Assembly (NCBI GenBank): GCA_002332715.1
Contig: DDBE01000061.1
Location: 8,060-15,136, forward strand
DNA length: 7,077 nucleotides
Direction: 5' to 3'
Origin: Flavobacteriales bacterium UBA2040
Lineage (GTDB): Bacteria > Bacteroidota > Bacteroidia > Flavobacteriales_D > Crocinitomicaceae
In this document: positions 1-6,469 of the stretch, one piece after another
How the letters are laid out: each line of letters begins with the position of its first letter
Position numbering within the stretch: position 1 is the first letter of the stretch
Program-made: the position numbers and the translations under genes
Notes under the pieces: model-generated
Seen by the model: the letters and a program-made list of their open reading frames with translations, nothing else
Told to the model about the DNA's origin: nothing
Database searches by the model: none

Positions 1-750
1 AGAAGCACTTTTTAAGGCATCTGAATCCGTGTGTCCTTCTACAATAATTTCAAGGTCTTTTTCGTCTTGAAGCACTTTGGCTAATTCAATTATTGCCTCT
101 TGCCCTTCTTTTTCAACAAAGGTGCTCCCTGACTTGAACAGAAGCTTTGCCTCCATGCTCACGTATATTTTCCCGTTTTTCTGAACCACTGACAAGCCTT
201 TCTTTTCGAATCCAACCAAAGCTTTTGAAACTCTATTTTTCAATTGCAATTGCGCTTCATCTTTTCGCTTGATTGCTTCTTCCAATTCGTTCACACGCGC
301 CTCGCGTTCGGCCAGCAAGCGTTCTTTTGCCGACAAATCTTTCTCTAAAGAATTAAGCACGTCTTGTTTCCGTTGCAATTCCAAATTTTTAGATTCTAGA
401 TCTTTTTGTAGCCCAGCAGTTGTCAGTTCACCCGTTTTTCGGTAATTGGCAAACTGCGCTTCTAAGGCTTTGTTCTCTTGGTTGATTTTGTTGCATTGTG
501 CTTGAAACATACGAAAGTCTTGTCCCATTTTAGCTGTATCTACCTTCAAAACTTCTACTTCTTTGGTCAAAACCTCATATCGTTTCATGTAATCCGTTGC
601 TTTGCCTTCGTAGTTCAAAGAAGAAGTTTTGTAGCGTTCCAATTGCTCCGAGCAGAGTTTTTCTTTCTCAACTAAGTCTTTATATTTTTTAGCAGGAACG
701 CAAGATGCGATAAGTGTAAATCCAAGCAGAATGGAAAGAAAGCGTGTCAT
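1..750 (-). CDS. OmpA-family coiled-coil lipoprotein (C-terminus cut by window edge)
   Basis: An outer-membrane lipoprotein predicted to tether the envelope to peptidoglycan. Reading from the ATG at 748-750 on the minus strand gives 250 codons with no stop before the edge. Residues 1-16 form a short signal peptide (MTRFLSILLGFTLIAS) ending in a lipobox, with Cys17 as the lipidated residue. Residues about 22-165 are a long charged Lys/Glu/Leu-rich coiled coil. An OmpA C-terminal domain begins near residue 180: KLLFKSGST at 202-210 and VEGHTDSD at 237-244, the latter being the conserved peptidoglycan (diaminopimelate)-binding region. About the last third of that domain is missing beyond the edge. 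The residues after Cys17 (VPAKKY) lack the acidic run seen in known Bacteroidota surface-lipoprotein export signals, so a periplasm-facing position is inferred. It is transcribed away from the PpiD-like gene. The class is secure, the precise role unknown. Confidence 0.9.
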   Translation of the reverse strand, partial: MTRFLSILLGFTLIASCVPAKKYKDLVEKEKLCSEQLERYKTSSLNYEGKATDYMKRYEVLTKEVEVLKVDTAKMGQDFRMFQAQCNKINQENKALEAQFANYRKTGELTTAGLQKDLESKNLELQRKQDVLNSLEKDLSAKERLLAEREARVNELEEAIKRKDEAQLQLKNRVSKALVGFEKKGLSVVQKNGKIYVSMEAKLLFKSGSTFVEKEGQEAIIELAKVLQDEKDLEIIVEGHTDSDALKSAS

Positions 751-765
751 AATTGATTGTTTCTA

Positions 766-773
766 CAAAAATC
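766..773 (-). promoter_or_regulatory. Possible -7 element for the OmpA-family gene
   Basis: Read on the minus strand this is GATTTTTG, matching TAnnTTTG of the Bacteroidota housekeeping promoter at all but the first base. It would put the transcription start about 10 bases before the ATG at 750. I could not find a convincing TTTG-like -33 element at the usual spacing, so this is weak. Confidence 0.25.
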
Positions 774-911
774 GATTAAAATGAGAAGGGATATAGGCTT
801 AAGTGGTCCAATTTATGCACTGTTCATCGTGGAAAAGCCGAAGAAAAAGGTTGATTCTTCAATTAAAGCATTAAATAAAGCTAAATACCTTGTTATTAAT
901 GCAATCTAAAT

Positions 912-942
912 TTTTAATAATCAATTCATCTATTTATATTCG
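912..942 (+). promoter_or_regulatory. Likely promoter of the PpiD-like gene
   Basis: TTTT at 912-915 is followed by 19 bases and then TATATTCG at 935-942. These match the Bacteroidota -33 (TTTG) at 3 of 4 and -7 (TAnnTTTG) at 5 of the 6 specified bases. Transcription would begin around 946-949, giving a leader of under 20 bases before the ATG at 965. This supports 965 rather than upstream in-frame ATGs at 890 or 899, which lie before the promoter. The rest of 751-964 is AT-rich, with no gene or strong structure that I can see. Confidence 0.5.
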
Positions 943-964
943 CACCCTTAAATTTTATAGACAA

Positions 965-3166
965 ATGGCAATAATTGGAAAAATTCGTGAAAAATCGGTT
1001 CTATTAGTAGCAATTATAGGATTGGCTTTGATAGCTTTTATTTTTACAGACTGGAATAAAGGTGGAGGCGGAAGCGAAGACCAAATTGGTTACGGAACCA
1101 TAGCTGGTGAAGTAATTGATGATAAAAAACTGAACGAGGCACAAGACAACTTTGTGAACAACGATGAGCAACAAGCGTATCAATCACAAAAACCGTACAC
1201 CGACCAAGATCGACAAGCGTCAAGAGATAAAGCGTGGAACTACGTTGTAGAATCGACTATCTTGGAGAAAGAAATGGAGGCTCTTGGAATTCAAGTTGGT
1301 GAAGATGAGTTTGATTCTTATCTATATGGACGTGATGGATTTCCTGTTCTTCAGGAGTTCTTGGAAAATTTCAAAGACTCTGCAACAGGATTGTTCAATT
1401 CCCGTTTGTTGCAACAACGTATAGAGCAAATGGAATCTTCTGAAGATCCGAAGGACCAAAAAGCTTGGGACGACAGCAAGAAATATTACATTGAAAGAAG
1501 AAGACAAGAAAAGTATTTCACATTGTTGAATCAAGGTGTTTACGCCACGAAAGTAGAAGCTGAAGACGAGTATCTTGCGCAAAATGAAGTGAAGTCTATT
1601 TCATATGCCGTGAGACGATATACTGATATCAAAGACGAAGCGATCAAAGTGACGGATGCTGAAATGAAAGCATATTACGAAGAGCACAAAAATGATAAGA
1701 TTTACGAGAACAAATCGGCTAGCCGTGAAATCAAGTATTTCGACATTGCAATTGAGCCGTCGAAAGAGGATATAGCAGAATTTCAAAAAGAAATTACGAA
1801 ATTAAAAGCAGATTTCGCTTCAACAAAAGACGACTCTACTTTCGTTGTGCGTAATTCTGAAGTGAAACAATACATGGGCGGACACGTGATGACCTTTATG
1901 CCAGAAGGAAATCCTAAAGCACAGCAAGGATTAACGTATCCTGTACAAATGGATTCTGTGTTTCAAAGAGCATCTGTCGGACAAATCGTTGGTCCATACG
2001 AAGATAAAGGAACAATGCGCATGGCAAAGGTTATTGATTTCAATAAGTACCTATTAACAGTTCGTCACATATTATTAAAGGCATCGAGAGAAGATGCCGC
2101 AATGGTGGCGAAAATGAAAAATAAAGCCGACAGTTTATTAGGTATTTTAAACCAGTCTAATTTTGATGAAAATGTCAAGAAATTTTCGGAAGATGAAGGT
2201 TCAGTGCCAACAGGGGGACTTTTCGAAGACTTTATGGATTTTACCATGGTGCCTGAGTTTGGAAATTTCGCAAACGAAAACCCAGTGGGAACTATTGGAA
2301 AAGTGCAAACTCAATTTGGATGGCACATCATTGAAGTTGTTGCTAAGAAACCACAGAATTATCCAGTTTTAGCAGTTGTTCAAAAAACATTGAAACCAAA
2401 ATCTGGAACTTTAGCGGAAACAGGTGACAAAGTAAATGACTTGCTGTACAAATTGGATTCTCGCATGAGTGGGAAGAAAGACGGTAAAGCGAAAGTTGAA
2501 GCTTTTGATACTTTAGCCGCTAAAATGGGGTACGTCGCAAGATCTATTACTTTGAACGAAGATAAAATTGTTTTTTACGGTTTCACCAATACTTTCGTTG
2601 AAGACAAACTGATCAAATTAGCGTTTGATGAAGATGTTGAAGTAGGAAAACTTTGTGGGTCTCCGATTAAAGATAAAGATCGTTACATCATCGCATGTGT
2701 TTCTAAAGTGAAAGAAGCGGGTGTACCAACTTTTGAAGATATCGAAGAAACAATTAAAGCGAAAGTGATTCAAGAAAAGAAAGCCAAACGTTTCATTAAC
2801 TCAATGAAAGATGGTTCTCTTGCTGCAATGGCTAAAAAGAATAAATTGGAAGTTTTGACTGCTGAAGTTGCCTTTGCAAAAACAGAAGTGGGTGAAGCGA
2901 GAAGTGAGCCAGAAGTGGTTGGAGCTATTTTCTCTGCATTGAAAAAAGGTCAAAAAACAGAGCCTGTTAAAGGGCAAAGTGGTGTTTTCGTTGTTCGAGT
3001 TGATAAAATCACAAAAGCCCCAGCGACAAACAACTACAAAGACGTAAAAGCAAGTTTGGAAACGAACATGAAGACAACTGCAGGAAACTTGGCGAAATCA
3101 GCGTTGATTGAAAAAGCGAAAGTAGTAGACAACAGAAGATTCCGATCTACTGGAGTTAGAATGTAA
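965..3166 (+). CDS. PpiD-like membrane-anchored peptidyl-prolyl cis-trans isomerase (SurA_N plus parvulin)
   Basis: A periplasmic foldase of 733 residues that should assist exported and outer-membrane proteins by isomerising X-Pro bonds and by chaperoning. The N-terminus MAIIGKIREKS is a short basic cytoplasmic tail, followed by one transmembrane helix at about 11-29 and then a Gly-rich linker. Residues about 44-145 form a SurA_N/PpiD-type helical chaperone region. Residues about 253-358 look like a degenerate parvulin fold. Residues about 365-458 are an intact rotamase domain: VRHILLK at 366-372, then FSEDEGS, GGLFEDF, MVPEFGNFA and FGWHII. The C-terminal half resembles the long tail of Bacteroidota PpiD proteins. 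Start 965 was chosen because the preceding 25 in-frame codons overlap the predicted promoter and would put a non-signal-like extension ahead of the membrane anchor. The gene converges on dprA and ends at a strong hairpin. PpiD-like is preferred over SurA because the N-terminus is an anchor with no visible cleavage site. Confidence 0.92.
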   Translation: MAIIGKIREKSVLLVAIIGLALIAFIFTDWNKGGGGSEDQIGYGTIAGEVIDDKKLNEAQDNFVNNDEQQAYQSQKPYTDQDRQASRDKAWNYVVESTILEKEMEALGIQVGEDEFDSYLYGRDGFPVLQEFLENFKDSATGLFNSRLLQQRIEQMESSEDPKDQKAWDDSKKYYIERRRQEKYFTLLNQGVYATKVEAEDEYLAQNEVKSISYAVRRYTDIKDEAIKVTDAEMKAYYEEHKNDKIYENKSASREIKYFDIAIEPSKEDIAEFQKEITKLKADFASTKDDSTFVVRNSEVKQYMGGHVMTFMPEGNPKAQQGLTYPVQMDSVFQRASVGQIVGPYEDKGTMRMAKVIDFNKYLLTVRHILLKASREDAAMVAKMKNKADSLLGILNQSNFDENVKKFSEDEGSVPTGGLFEDFMDFTMVPEFGNFANENPVGTIGKVQTQFGWHIIEVVAKKPQNYPVLAVVQKTLKPKSGTLAETGDKVNDLLYKLDSRMSGKKDGKAKVEAFDTLAAKMGYVARSITLNEDKIVFYGFTNTFVEDKLIKLAFDEDVEVGKLCGSPIKDKDRYIIACVSKVKEAGVPTFEDIEETIKAKVIQEKKAKRFINSMKDGSLAAMAKKNKLEVLTAEVAFAKTEVGEARSEPEVVGAIFSALKKGQKTEPVKGQSGVFVVRVDKITKAPATNNYKDVKASLETNMKTTAGNLAKSALIEKAKVVDNRRFRSTGVRM

Positions 3167-3184
3167 TATTCAATAATACTATAG

Positions 3185-3214
3185 AAAAAGGGATGCCGTT
3201 GGCGTCCCTTTTTT
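3185..3214. terminator. Bidirectional intrinsic terminator shared by the PpiD-like gene and dprA
   Basis: A near-perfect hairpin: the arm AAAAAGGGATGCC (3185-3197), the loop GTT, then GGCGTCCCTTTTT (3201-3213). That is 13 pairs with one G-T wobble. The A run on the left and T run on the right give a U-tract in both directions. It starts 18 bases after the PpiD-like stop codon. On the other strand it begins inside the TAA stop of dprA (3213-3215), so the dprA stop codon forms the edge of the stem. Confidence 0.92.
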
Positions 3215-4316
3215 AGTTTAAAATAGCGTACTTATTTCCCGGCAAGGCTTTCACCAATCCGTTCATTTCCATTTGAAACAATAAGACGCTCGTTTGTGAA
3301 ATGGGTTTATTCGATTTCTGAGCCAAAGCATCCATGTGTTGTTCACCTTCGTTTTGCAACAAGTCCATCATCTTTTGCTCATCTGGATTCAAATCCATAA
3401 AAAGTTGCCGTTGTGGCGCTTTATCTCCCCTTTTTTGCGTCCAATCCATCCATTTAAGGAAATGTTCTGGACTGAGAAACAGATGTGCCTTACTCTGTGA
3501 TATAAGTTGATTACAGCCTTCAGAAAACTGTTGACCTATGTTGCCTGGAACTGCAAAAACATCTCTGCTGTAATCGTTTGCCAAGTCCGCTGTGATCAGG
3601 GAACCACCTTTGTTTTTGCTTTCTACCACTATGGTCGCATCGCACATGCCCGCTACGATCCGGTTTCGCATAGGAAAATTGACATGATCAGGTAAGGTTC
3701 CTGGTAAAAATTCGGTTAGCAATCCACCGGTATAGAGCATTCTTTGTGCCGTTTTCAAATGACTTTGAGGATAAAGCCGATCCAAACCATGACCCAAAAC
3801 CCCAATTGTCGGAATCTTATGTTTTACACACAGTTGATGAACACAGATATCTATTCCGTAAGCCATACCGCTTACCACGAGTATGTCTTGGCCAACAAAA
3901 CTTTTGATTAATTCTTCGCAAACACTAACACCGTAAGGGGTGGCTTTCCGCGTCCCGATTATCGCAACGGTTTCCGCCGGGTTCAAATCCATGTTCCCTT
4001 TTCCATAGAGAATCAATGGCGCGTCTTCGCATTGCTTGAGCCTTCGAGGGTAATCTTTGTCCGTCAAGAAATAGGTGGAAATATTGTTTTTTTCAATGAA
4101 CGCAATTTCGTTTGCCGCTTTTTCCAAGGCAATTTCTCTTCCCATATTCTGAAGAAGCTTTTTGGAAACACCCGTTGTCTTTTCTAATTCTTTTAAAGTG
4201 TATGAAAAAAGGCTGTCCAAATCAGGTAGTTTGGAGAGCAATTGTCGCGCTCGAATGGGTCCAATTCCTTGTAATAAACTCACAGCAATTTGCCGTTGTA
4301 AAAGGGAAGTATTCAA
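3213..4316 (-). CDS. dprA: DNA processing protein DprA (Smf)
   Basis: DprA binds incoming single-stranded DNA during natural transformation, protects it and loads RecA; homologues also occur in species not known to be competent. The protein has 367 residues, normal for the longer family members. An N-terminal helix-hairpin-helix-like region (GIGPIRARQLL, 17-27) precedes the Rossmann-type DprA core, about 85-290: IIGTRKATPYG at 119-129, SGMAYGID at 149-156, EFLPGTLPDHVNFPMRNRI at 202-220, GGSLITA at 237-243, and VFAVPG at 253-258. Residues about 308-365 form the C-terminal winged-helix domain. The start is TTG at 4314-4316: an in-frame TAA lies 18 bases upstream, there is no ATG near the N-terminus, and the TTG gives the expected family N-terminus (LLQRQIAVSLL). 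A GTG at codon 12 is the only close alternative and would shorten the first helix. It is divergent from kdsB. Confidence 0.96.
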   Translation of the reverse strand: MNTSLLQRQIAVSLLQGIGPIRARQLLSKLPDLDSLFSYTLKELEKTTGVSKKLLQNMGREIALEKAANEIAFIEKNNISTYFLTDKDYPRRLKQCEDAPLILYGKGNMDLNPAETVAIIGTRKATPYGVSVCEELIKSFVGQDILVVSGMAYGIDICVHQLCVKHKIPTIGVLGHGLDRLYPQSHLKTAQRMLYTGGLLTEFLPGTLPDHVNFPMRNRIVAGMCDATIVVESKNKGGSLITADLANDYSRDVFAVPGNIGQQFSEGCNQLISQSKAHLFLSPEHFLKWMDWTQKRGDKAPQRQLFMDLNPDEQKMMDLLQNEGEQHMDALAQKSNKPISQTSVLLFQMEMNGLVKALPGNKYAILN

Positions 4317-4401
4317 TATTTTTCGATTTAGTTACTTAAATTTACAAAGATTTGTGGTTTATTCCCGCTTTTCGAATAAATTTATTTTTACCGTTAACTA
4401 T
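4317..4401. promoter_or_regulatory. Divergent promoter region between dprA and kdsB
   Basis: This 85-bp gap must serve both genes. For dprA (minus strand) the best candidate is AATCTTTG at 4345-4352 with TTCG at 4373-4376, spacing 20, giving a leader of about 25 bases. For kdsB (plus strand) TATTTTTA at 4383-4390 matches TAnnTTTG except for the last base, with a weak TTTA at 4358-4361 (spacing 21). A second plus-strand candidate, AAGATTTG (4347-4354), overlaps the dprA element because CAAAGATTTG is a near-palindrome. Each element individually is uncertain. Confidence 0.45.
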
Positions 4402-5139
4402 ATGAAAAACAAAGTGTTAGGTGTTATTCCTGCCCGATTCAAATCTTCTCGCTTTCCTGGTAAGCCGCTTATTGACTTAAAAGGTAAAACTATGATTCAG
4501 CGTGTTTATGAAGGAGCGAGCAAGAGTAAATTGTTATCGCAGGTAATTGTCGCAACCGATGATCAACGCATTTTCGACACGGTAAAATCATTCGATGGGC
4601 AGGTAGAAATGACAGATAAAAATCATCCGAGTGGAACGGACAGATGTGGTGAAGTTCTCTCTCGAAATACGGATTATGACATCGTTTTAAACATTCAAGG
4701 AGACGAACCTTTGGTTTCAGCCGAACAAATCGATCAACTTCTTAGTGCATTTGATGATCCAGAAGTACAAATTGCAACGCTCGGAATTGCTGGTGTAACT
4801 CAGGAGGACAAACAAAACCCCAACCGAATAAAATTGGTGAAAAACTACAACAATGATGCACTTTATTTTTCGCGAAGTGCTATCCCAAACGAGGTAAACG
4901 GATCAGAAACAGTTCGAAAGGAATTTCCTTTTCTCCGACATATTGGTCTTTATGCTTATCGTTCAGATGTATTACAACAATTGGTTAAACTCGAAAAAAC
5001 GACACTGGAACAAATTGAATCTTTGGAACAATTGCGCTGGTTGTATCATGGGTTTTCCATTCGCATTGTGGAAACGAATATCGAAACACCCAATATCGAT
5101 GTTCCCGAAGATCTTGAAAAAGTACACCGATATTTGTAA
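4402..5139 (+). CDS. kdsB: 3-deoxy-manno-octulosonate cytidylyltransferase (CMP-Kdo synthetase)
   Basis: KdsB activates Kdo with CTP to CMP-Kdo and pyrophosphate in the cytoplasm, the step before Kdo transfer to lipid A. The 245 residues agree with the family's usual length of about 250. Visible motifs in order: the nucleotide-binding signature IPARFKSSRFPGKPL at 9-23, VATDD at 50-54, SGTDR at 77-81, NIQGDEP at 97-103 (the acidic metal-binding region), ALYFSR at 153-158, RHIGLYAYR at 179-187, ESLEQLR at 206-212 and NIDVPEDLEKV at 231-241. The ATG at 4402 gives the standard N-terminus. The reading frame stays open further upstream, but that stretch lies antisense to dprA and does not resemble the family. 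No other Kdo-pathway gene is adjacent. Its presence implies an LPS-type outer membrane containing Kdo. No hairpin terminator follows. Confidence 0.97.
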   Translation: MKNKVLGVIPARFKSSRFPGKPLIDLKGKTMIQRVYEGASKSKLLSQVIVATDDQRIFDTVKSFDGQVEMTDKNHPSGTDRCGEVLSRNTDYDIVLNIQGDEPLVSAEQIDQLLSAFDDPEVQIATLGIAGVTQEDKQNPNRIKLVKNYNNDALYFSRSAIPNEVNGSETVRKEFPFLRHIGLYAYRSDVLQQLVKLEKTTLEQIESLEQLRWLYHGFSIRIVETNIETPNIDVPEDLEKVHRYL

Positions 5140-5160
5140 CAAACTACGCTGAATTACGTA

Positions 5161-5191
5161 TTTGTATGATAGAACGAAATGTTTATCTTTG
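5161..5191 (+). promoter_or_regulatory. Consensus Bacteroidota promoter of the HU-SPOR gene
   Basis: TTTG at 5161-5164, a 19-base spacer, then TATCTTTG at 5184-5191 form a complete match to the Bacteroidota housekeeping promoter (TTTG and TAnnTTTG). Transcription should begin about 4-6 bases after the -7 box, near 5195-5198, which coincides with the ATG at 5197. The mRNA would therefore be leaderless or nearly so. The promoter also rules out the in-frame ATG at 5179, which lies inside it. Confidence 0.8.
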
Positions 5192-5196
5192 TTTAC

Positions 5197-6378
5197 ATGC
5201 CTATGTTGGAAGAAGCTATCGTTAATTTATTGTTGCGTCACAACTGTGTGATTGTGCCCGCTTTTGGTGGATTTGTTGCTCAATCGAGTGGCGCTTTAAT
5301 CGATATGGCCACGGGTATAATTTCGCCTCCAAGAAAATCCGTGCTCTTCAATAAACAGCTCGTCAACAATGATGGATTGCTTATTTCCTATATTTCTTCT
5401 GAATACAAGATGGAATATGCCTCTTCCGAAAACTTTTTGAAAACGAAAGTGGACGAATGGCATGAGCAATTAAAGGAAGGGAAGCGAGTTAGCATAGACA
5501 AAATTGGACACTTATTTTTAGATGCTGAGCGAAACATTAGTTTTGAGCAAGATCGATTCTTTAATTTATTGTTGCAATCTTATGGATTAAACAAGGTTCA
5601 TTTTATATCTGAAGAGGATGTAAAACTGACCGAAACAGTTGTGATTGCTCCTTTTGAAAGAAAAGAAACACCCATTGTACCTATTGTTCCCGCGGTTGAA
5701 ACGGAAGAAAAAAAGAAGGAGCCGACCAGAGTAGTTGCTCTTACACCTCCGGACGACAAAAGAAAAGCATGGAAGTACATTGCTGCGGCTGTACTTTTAC
5801 CTCTTGCGTTTTATACCTATTGGATACCCGTTGAAACTACTGTTCTTAAATCTGGTATGATTTCTTTCAAAGATTTCAACCCAGCTTACGAATCTGGAGC
5901 AGGAGCGTATCAGCAAAACAGTTTTTCATTTCCAGCAACGGAATACGAGCAAAAAGCTTCATTGAAGGATCAATTGGCGAAATTGCCAGAAGGTGAAGTA
6001 GCCTTTTTTAATTTGGATGGAAAAATGATTCCGTTAGCTGCTGAAAAAGCACAGAAGGAAACGAGTACAGAGGTTATAGCGACGCCCAAAACAATTGTGG
6101 AGAAAGACGTAGAAAAACCAACCCCAACAGTTCAAAAAGTAGAGCAGCCAAAAGTCCTTGAGAAGCAAATTCATTACATCACGGGTTGTTTTTCTGACAA
6201 AGCAAACGCCGAAGGGATGGTAAAAACGCTTCGTGAAAGAGGTTTGAACGGAATTATTCTCGATCAGAAAAATGGAATGTACCGAGTAAGTGCTGGTGGT
6301 GCAGAGTCTGAAGCCGAGTTTGATGAAATTTCTCGAAAAATACAAGCCATAGGATACAAAGGCTGGAAACTAGATTAA
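5197..6378 (+). CDS. HU (CCDC81-type) and SPOR domain membrane protein
   Basis: A bitopic inner-membrane protein of 393 residues combining two normally separate functions. Residues about 4-62 and 66-136 correspond to the paired bacterial CCDC81-like HU domains, which belong to the HU/IHF superfamily; recognisable parts are LLLRHNCVIVPAFGGFV (11-27) and VSIDKIGHLFLD (98-109). A charged linker ends in the basic stretch DKRKAWK (187-193), then comes one transmembrane helix at about 194-210. By the positive-inside rule the HU part is cytoplasmic. Residues 211-324 are a periplasmic linker, rich in Lys, Glu, Pro and Thr from about 284. Residues about 325-393 are a SPOR domain (IHYITGCFSDKANAEGMVKTL, shown here only as its first strand and helix region 325-345; RVSAGG at 363-368), a fold that binds glycan-stripped peptidoglycan at division sites. 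A link between nucleoid and cell wall is inferred, not shown. Start 5197 is preferred over 5179, which lies inside the promoter; 5203 is equally possible. Confidence 0.88.
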   Translation: MPMLEEAIVNLLLRHNCVIVPAFGGFVAQSSGALIDMATGIISPPRKSVLFNKQLVNNDGLLISYISSEYKMEYASSENFLKTKVDEWHEQLKEGKRVSIDKIGHLFLDAERNISFEQDRFFNLLLQSYGLNKVHFISEEDVKLTETVVIAPFERKETPIVPIVPAVETEEKKKEPTRVVALTPPDDKRKAWKYIAAAVLLPLAFYTYWIPVETTVLKSGMISFKDFNPAYESGAGAYQQNSFSFPATEYEQKASLKDQLAKLPEGEVAFFNLDGKMIPLAAEKAQKETSTEVIATPKTIVEKDVEKPTPTVQKVEQPKVLEKQIHYITGCFSDKANAEGMVKTLRERGLNGIILDQKNGMYRVSAGGAESEAEFDEISRKIQAIGYKGWKLD

Positions 6379-6410
6379 TTTCCACATCAATTTTCATTTT
6401 CTTAATTTTA
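6379..6410 (+). promoter_or_regulatory. Weak candidate promoter for the C1 peptidase gene
   Basis: TTTC at 6379-6382, a 20-base spacer and TAATTTTA at 6403-6410 resemble the Bacteroidota pattern, with one mismatch in each box. If used, transcription would start near 6415, giving a leader of about 55 bases and excluding the in-frame ATG at 6410. No terminator hairpin is visible after the HU-SPOR gene, so read-through from 5161 is also possible. Confidence 0.3.
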
Positions 6411-6469
6411 TGCCTCAATTGACAAAATGGTACGTCAATAGATGCAAACTGTTAATACAAAAAAACATT

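Noticed and set aside
241..252. CAATTGCAATTG tandem repeat
   Set aside because: Two copies of a six-base unit encoding Gln-Leu-Gln-Leu within the coiled coil of the OmpA lipoprotein; explained by coding.
840..860. Small inverted repeat GAAGAA...TTCTTC upstream of the PpiD-like gene
   Set aside because: Only six A/T-rich pairs with a nine-base loop and no U-tract; expected by chance in AT-rich DNA.
890..964. Upstream in-frame start at 890 or 899 for the PpiD-like gene
   Set aside because: The 25 additional codons overlap the likely promoter at 912-942 and precede a natural basic-tail plus anchor N-terminus at 965.
1322..1786. Minus-strand open frames inside the PpiD-like gene
   Set aside because: They lie entirely antisense to a well-supported coding region and encode no recognisable motif.
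4162..4401. Upstream in-frame extension of kdsB (80 additional codons) starting at 4162
   Set aside because: It runs antisense through the dprA 5' region and the divergent promoter, does not resemble the family, and the ATG at 4402 gives the canonical KdsB N-terminus.
5133..5143. TTTGTAACAAA palindrome over the kdsB stop codon
   Set aside because: A centre of a single base cannot form a hairpin loop, there is no GC-rich stem or T-tract, and part of it is constrained as coding sequence; not a terminator.
6034..6345. Minus-strand open frame of about 100 codons within the HU-SPOR gene
   Set aside because: Shadow frame opposite the linker and SPOR domain; its Phe-rich composition reflects the Lys/Glu-rich sense codons.
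6427..6441. Tiny frame MVRQ-stop ahead of the C1 peptidase, considered as a leader peptide
   Set aside because: Four codons with no repeated regulatory codon and no attenuator hairpin nearby.
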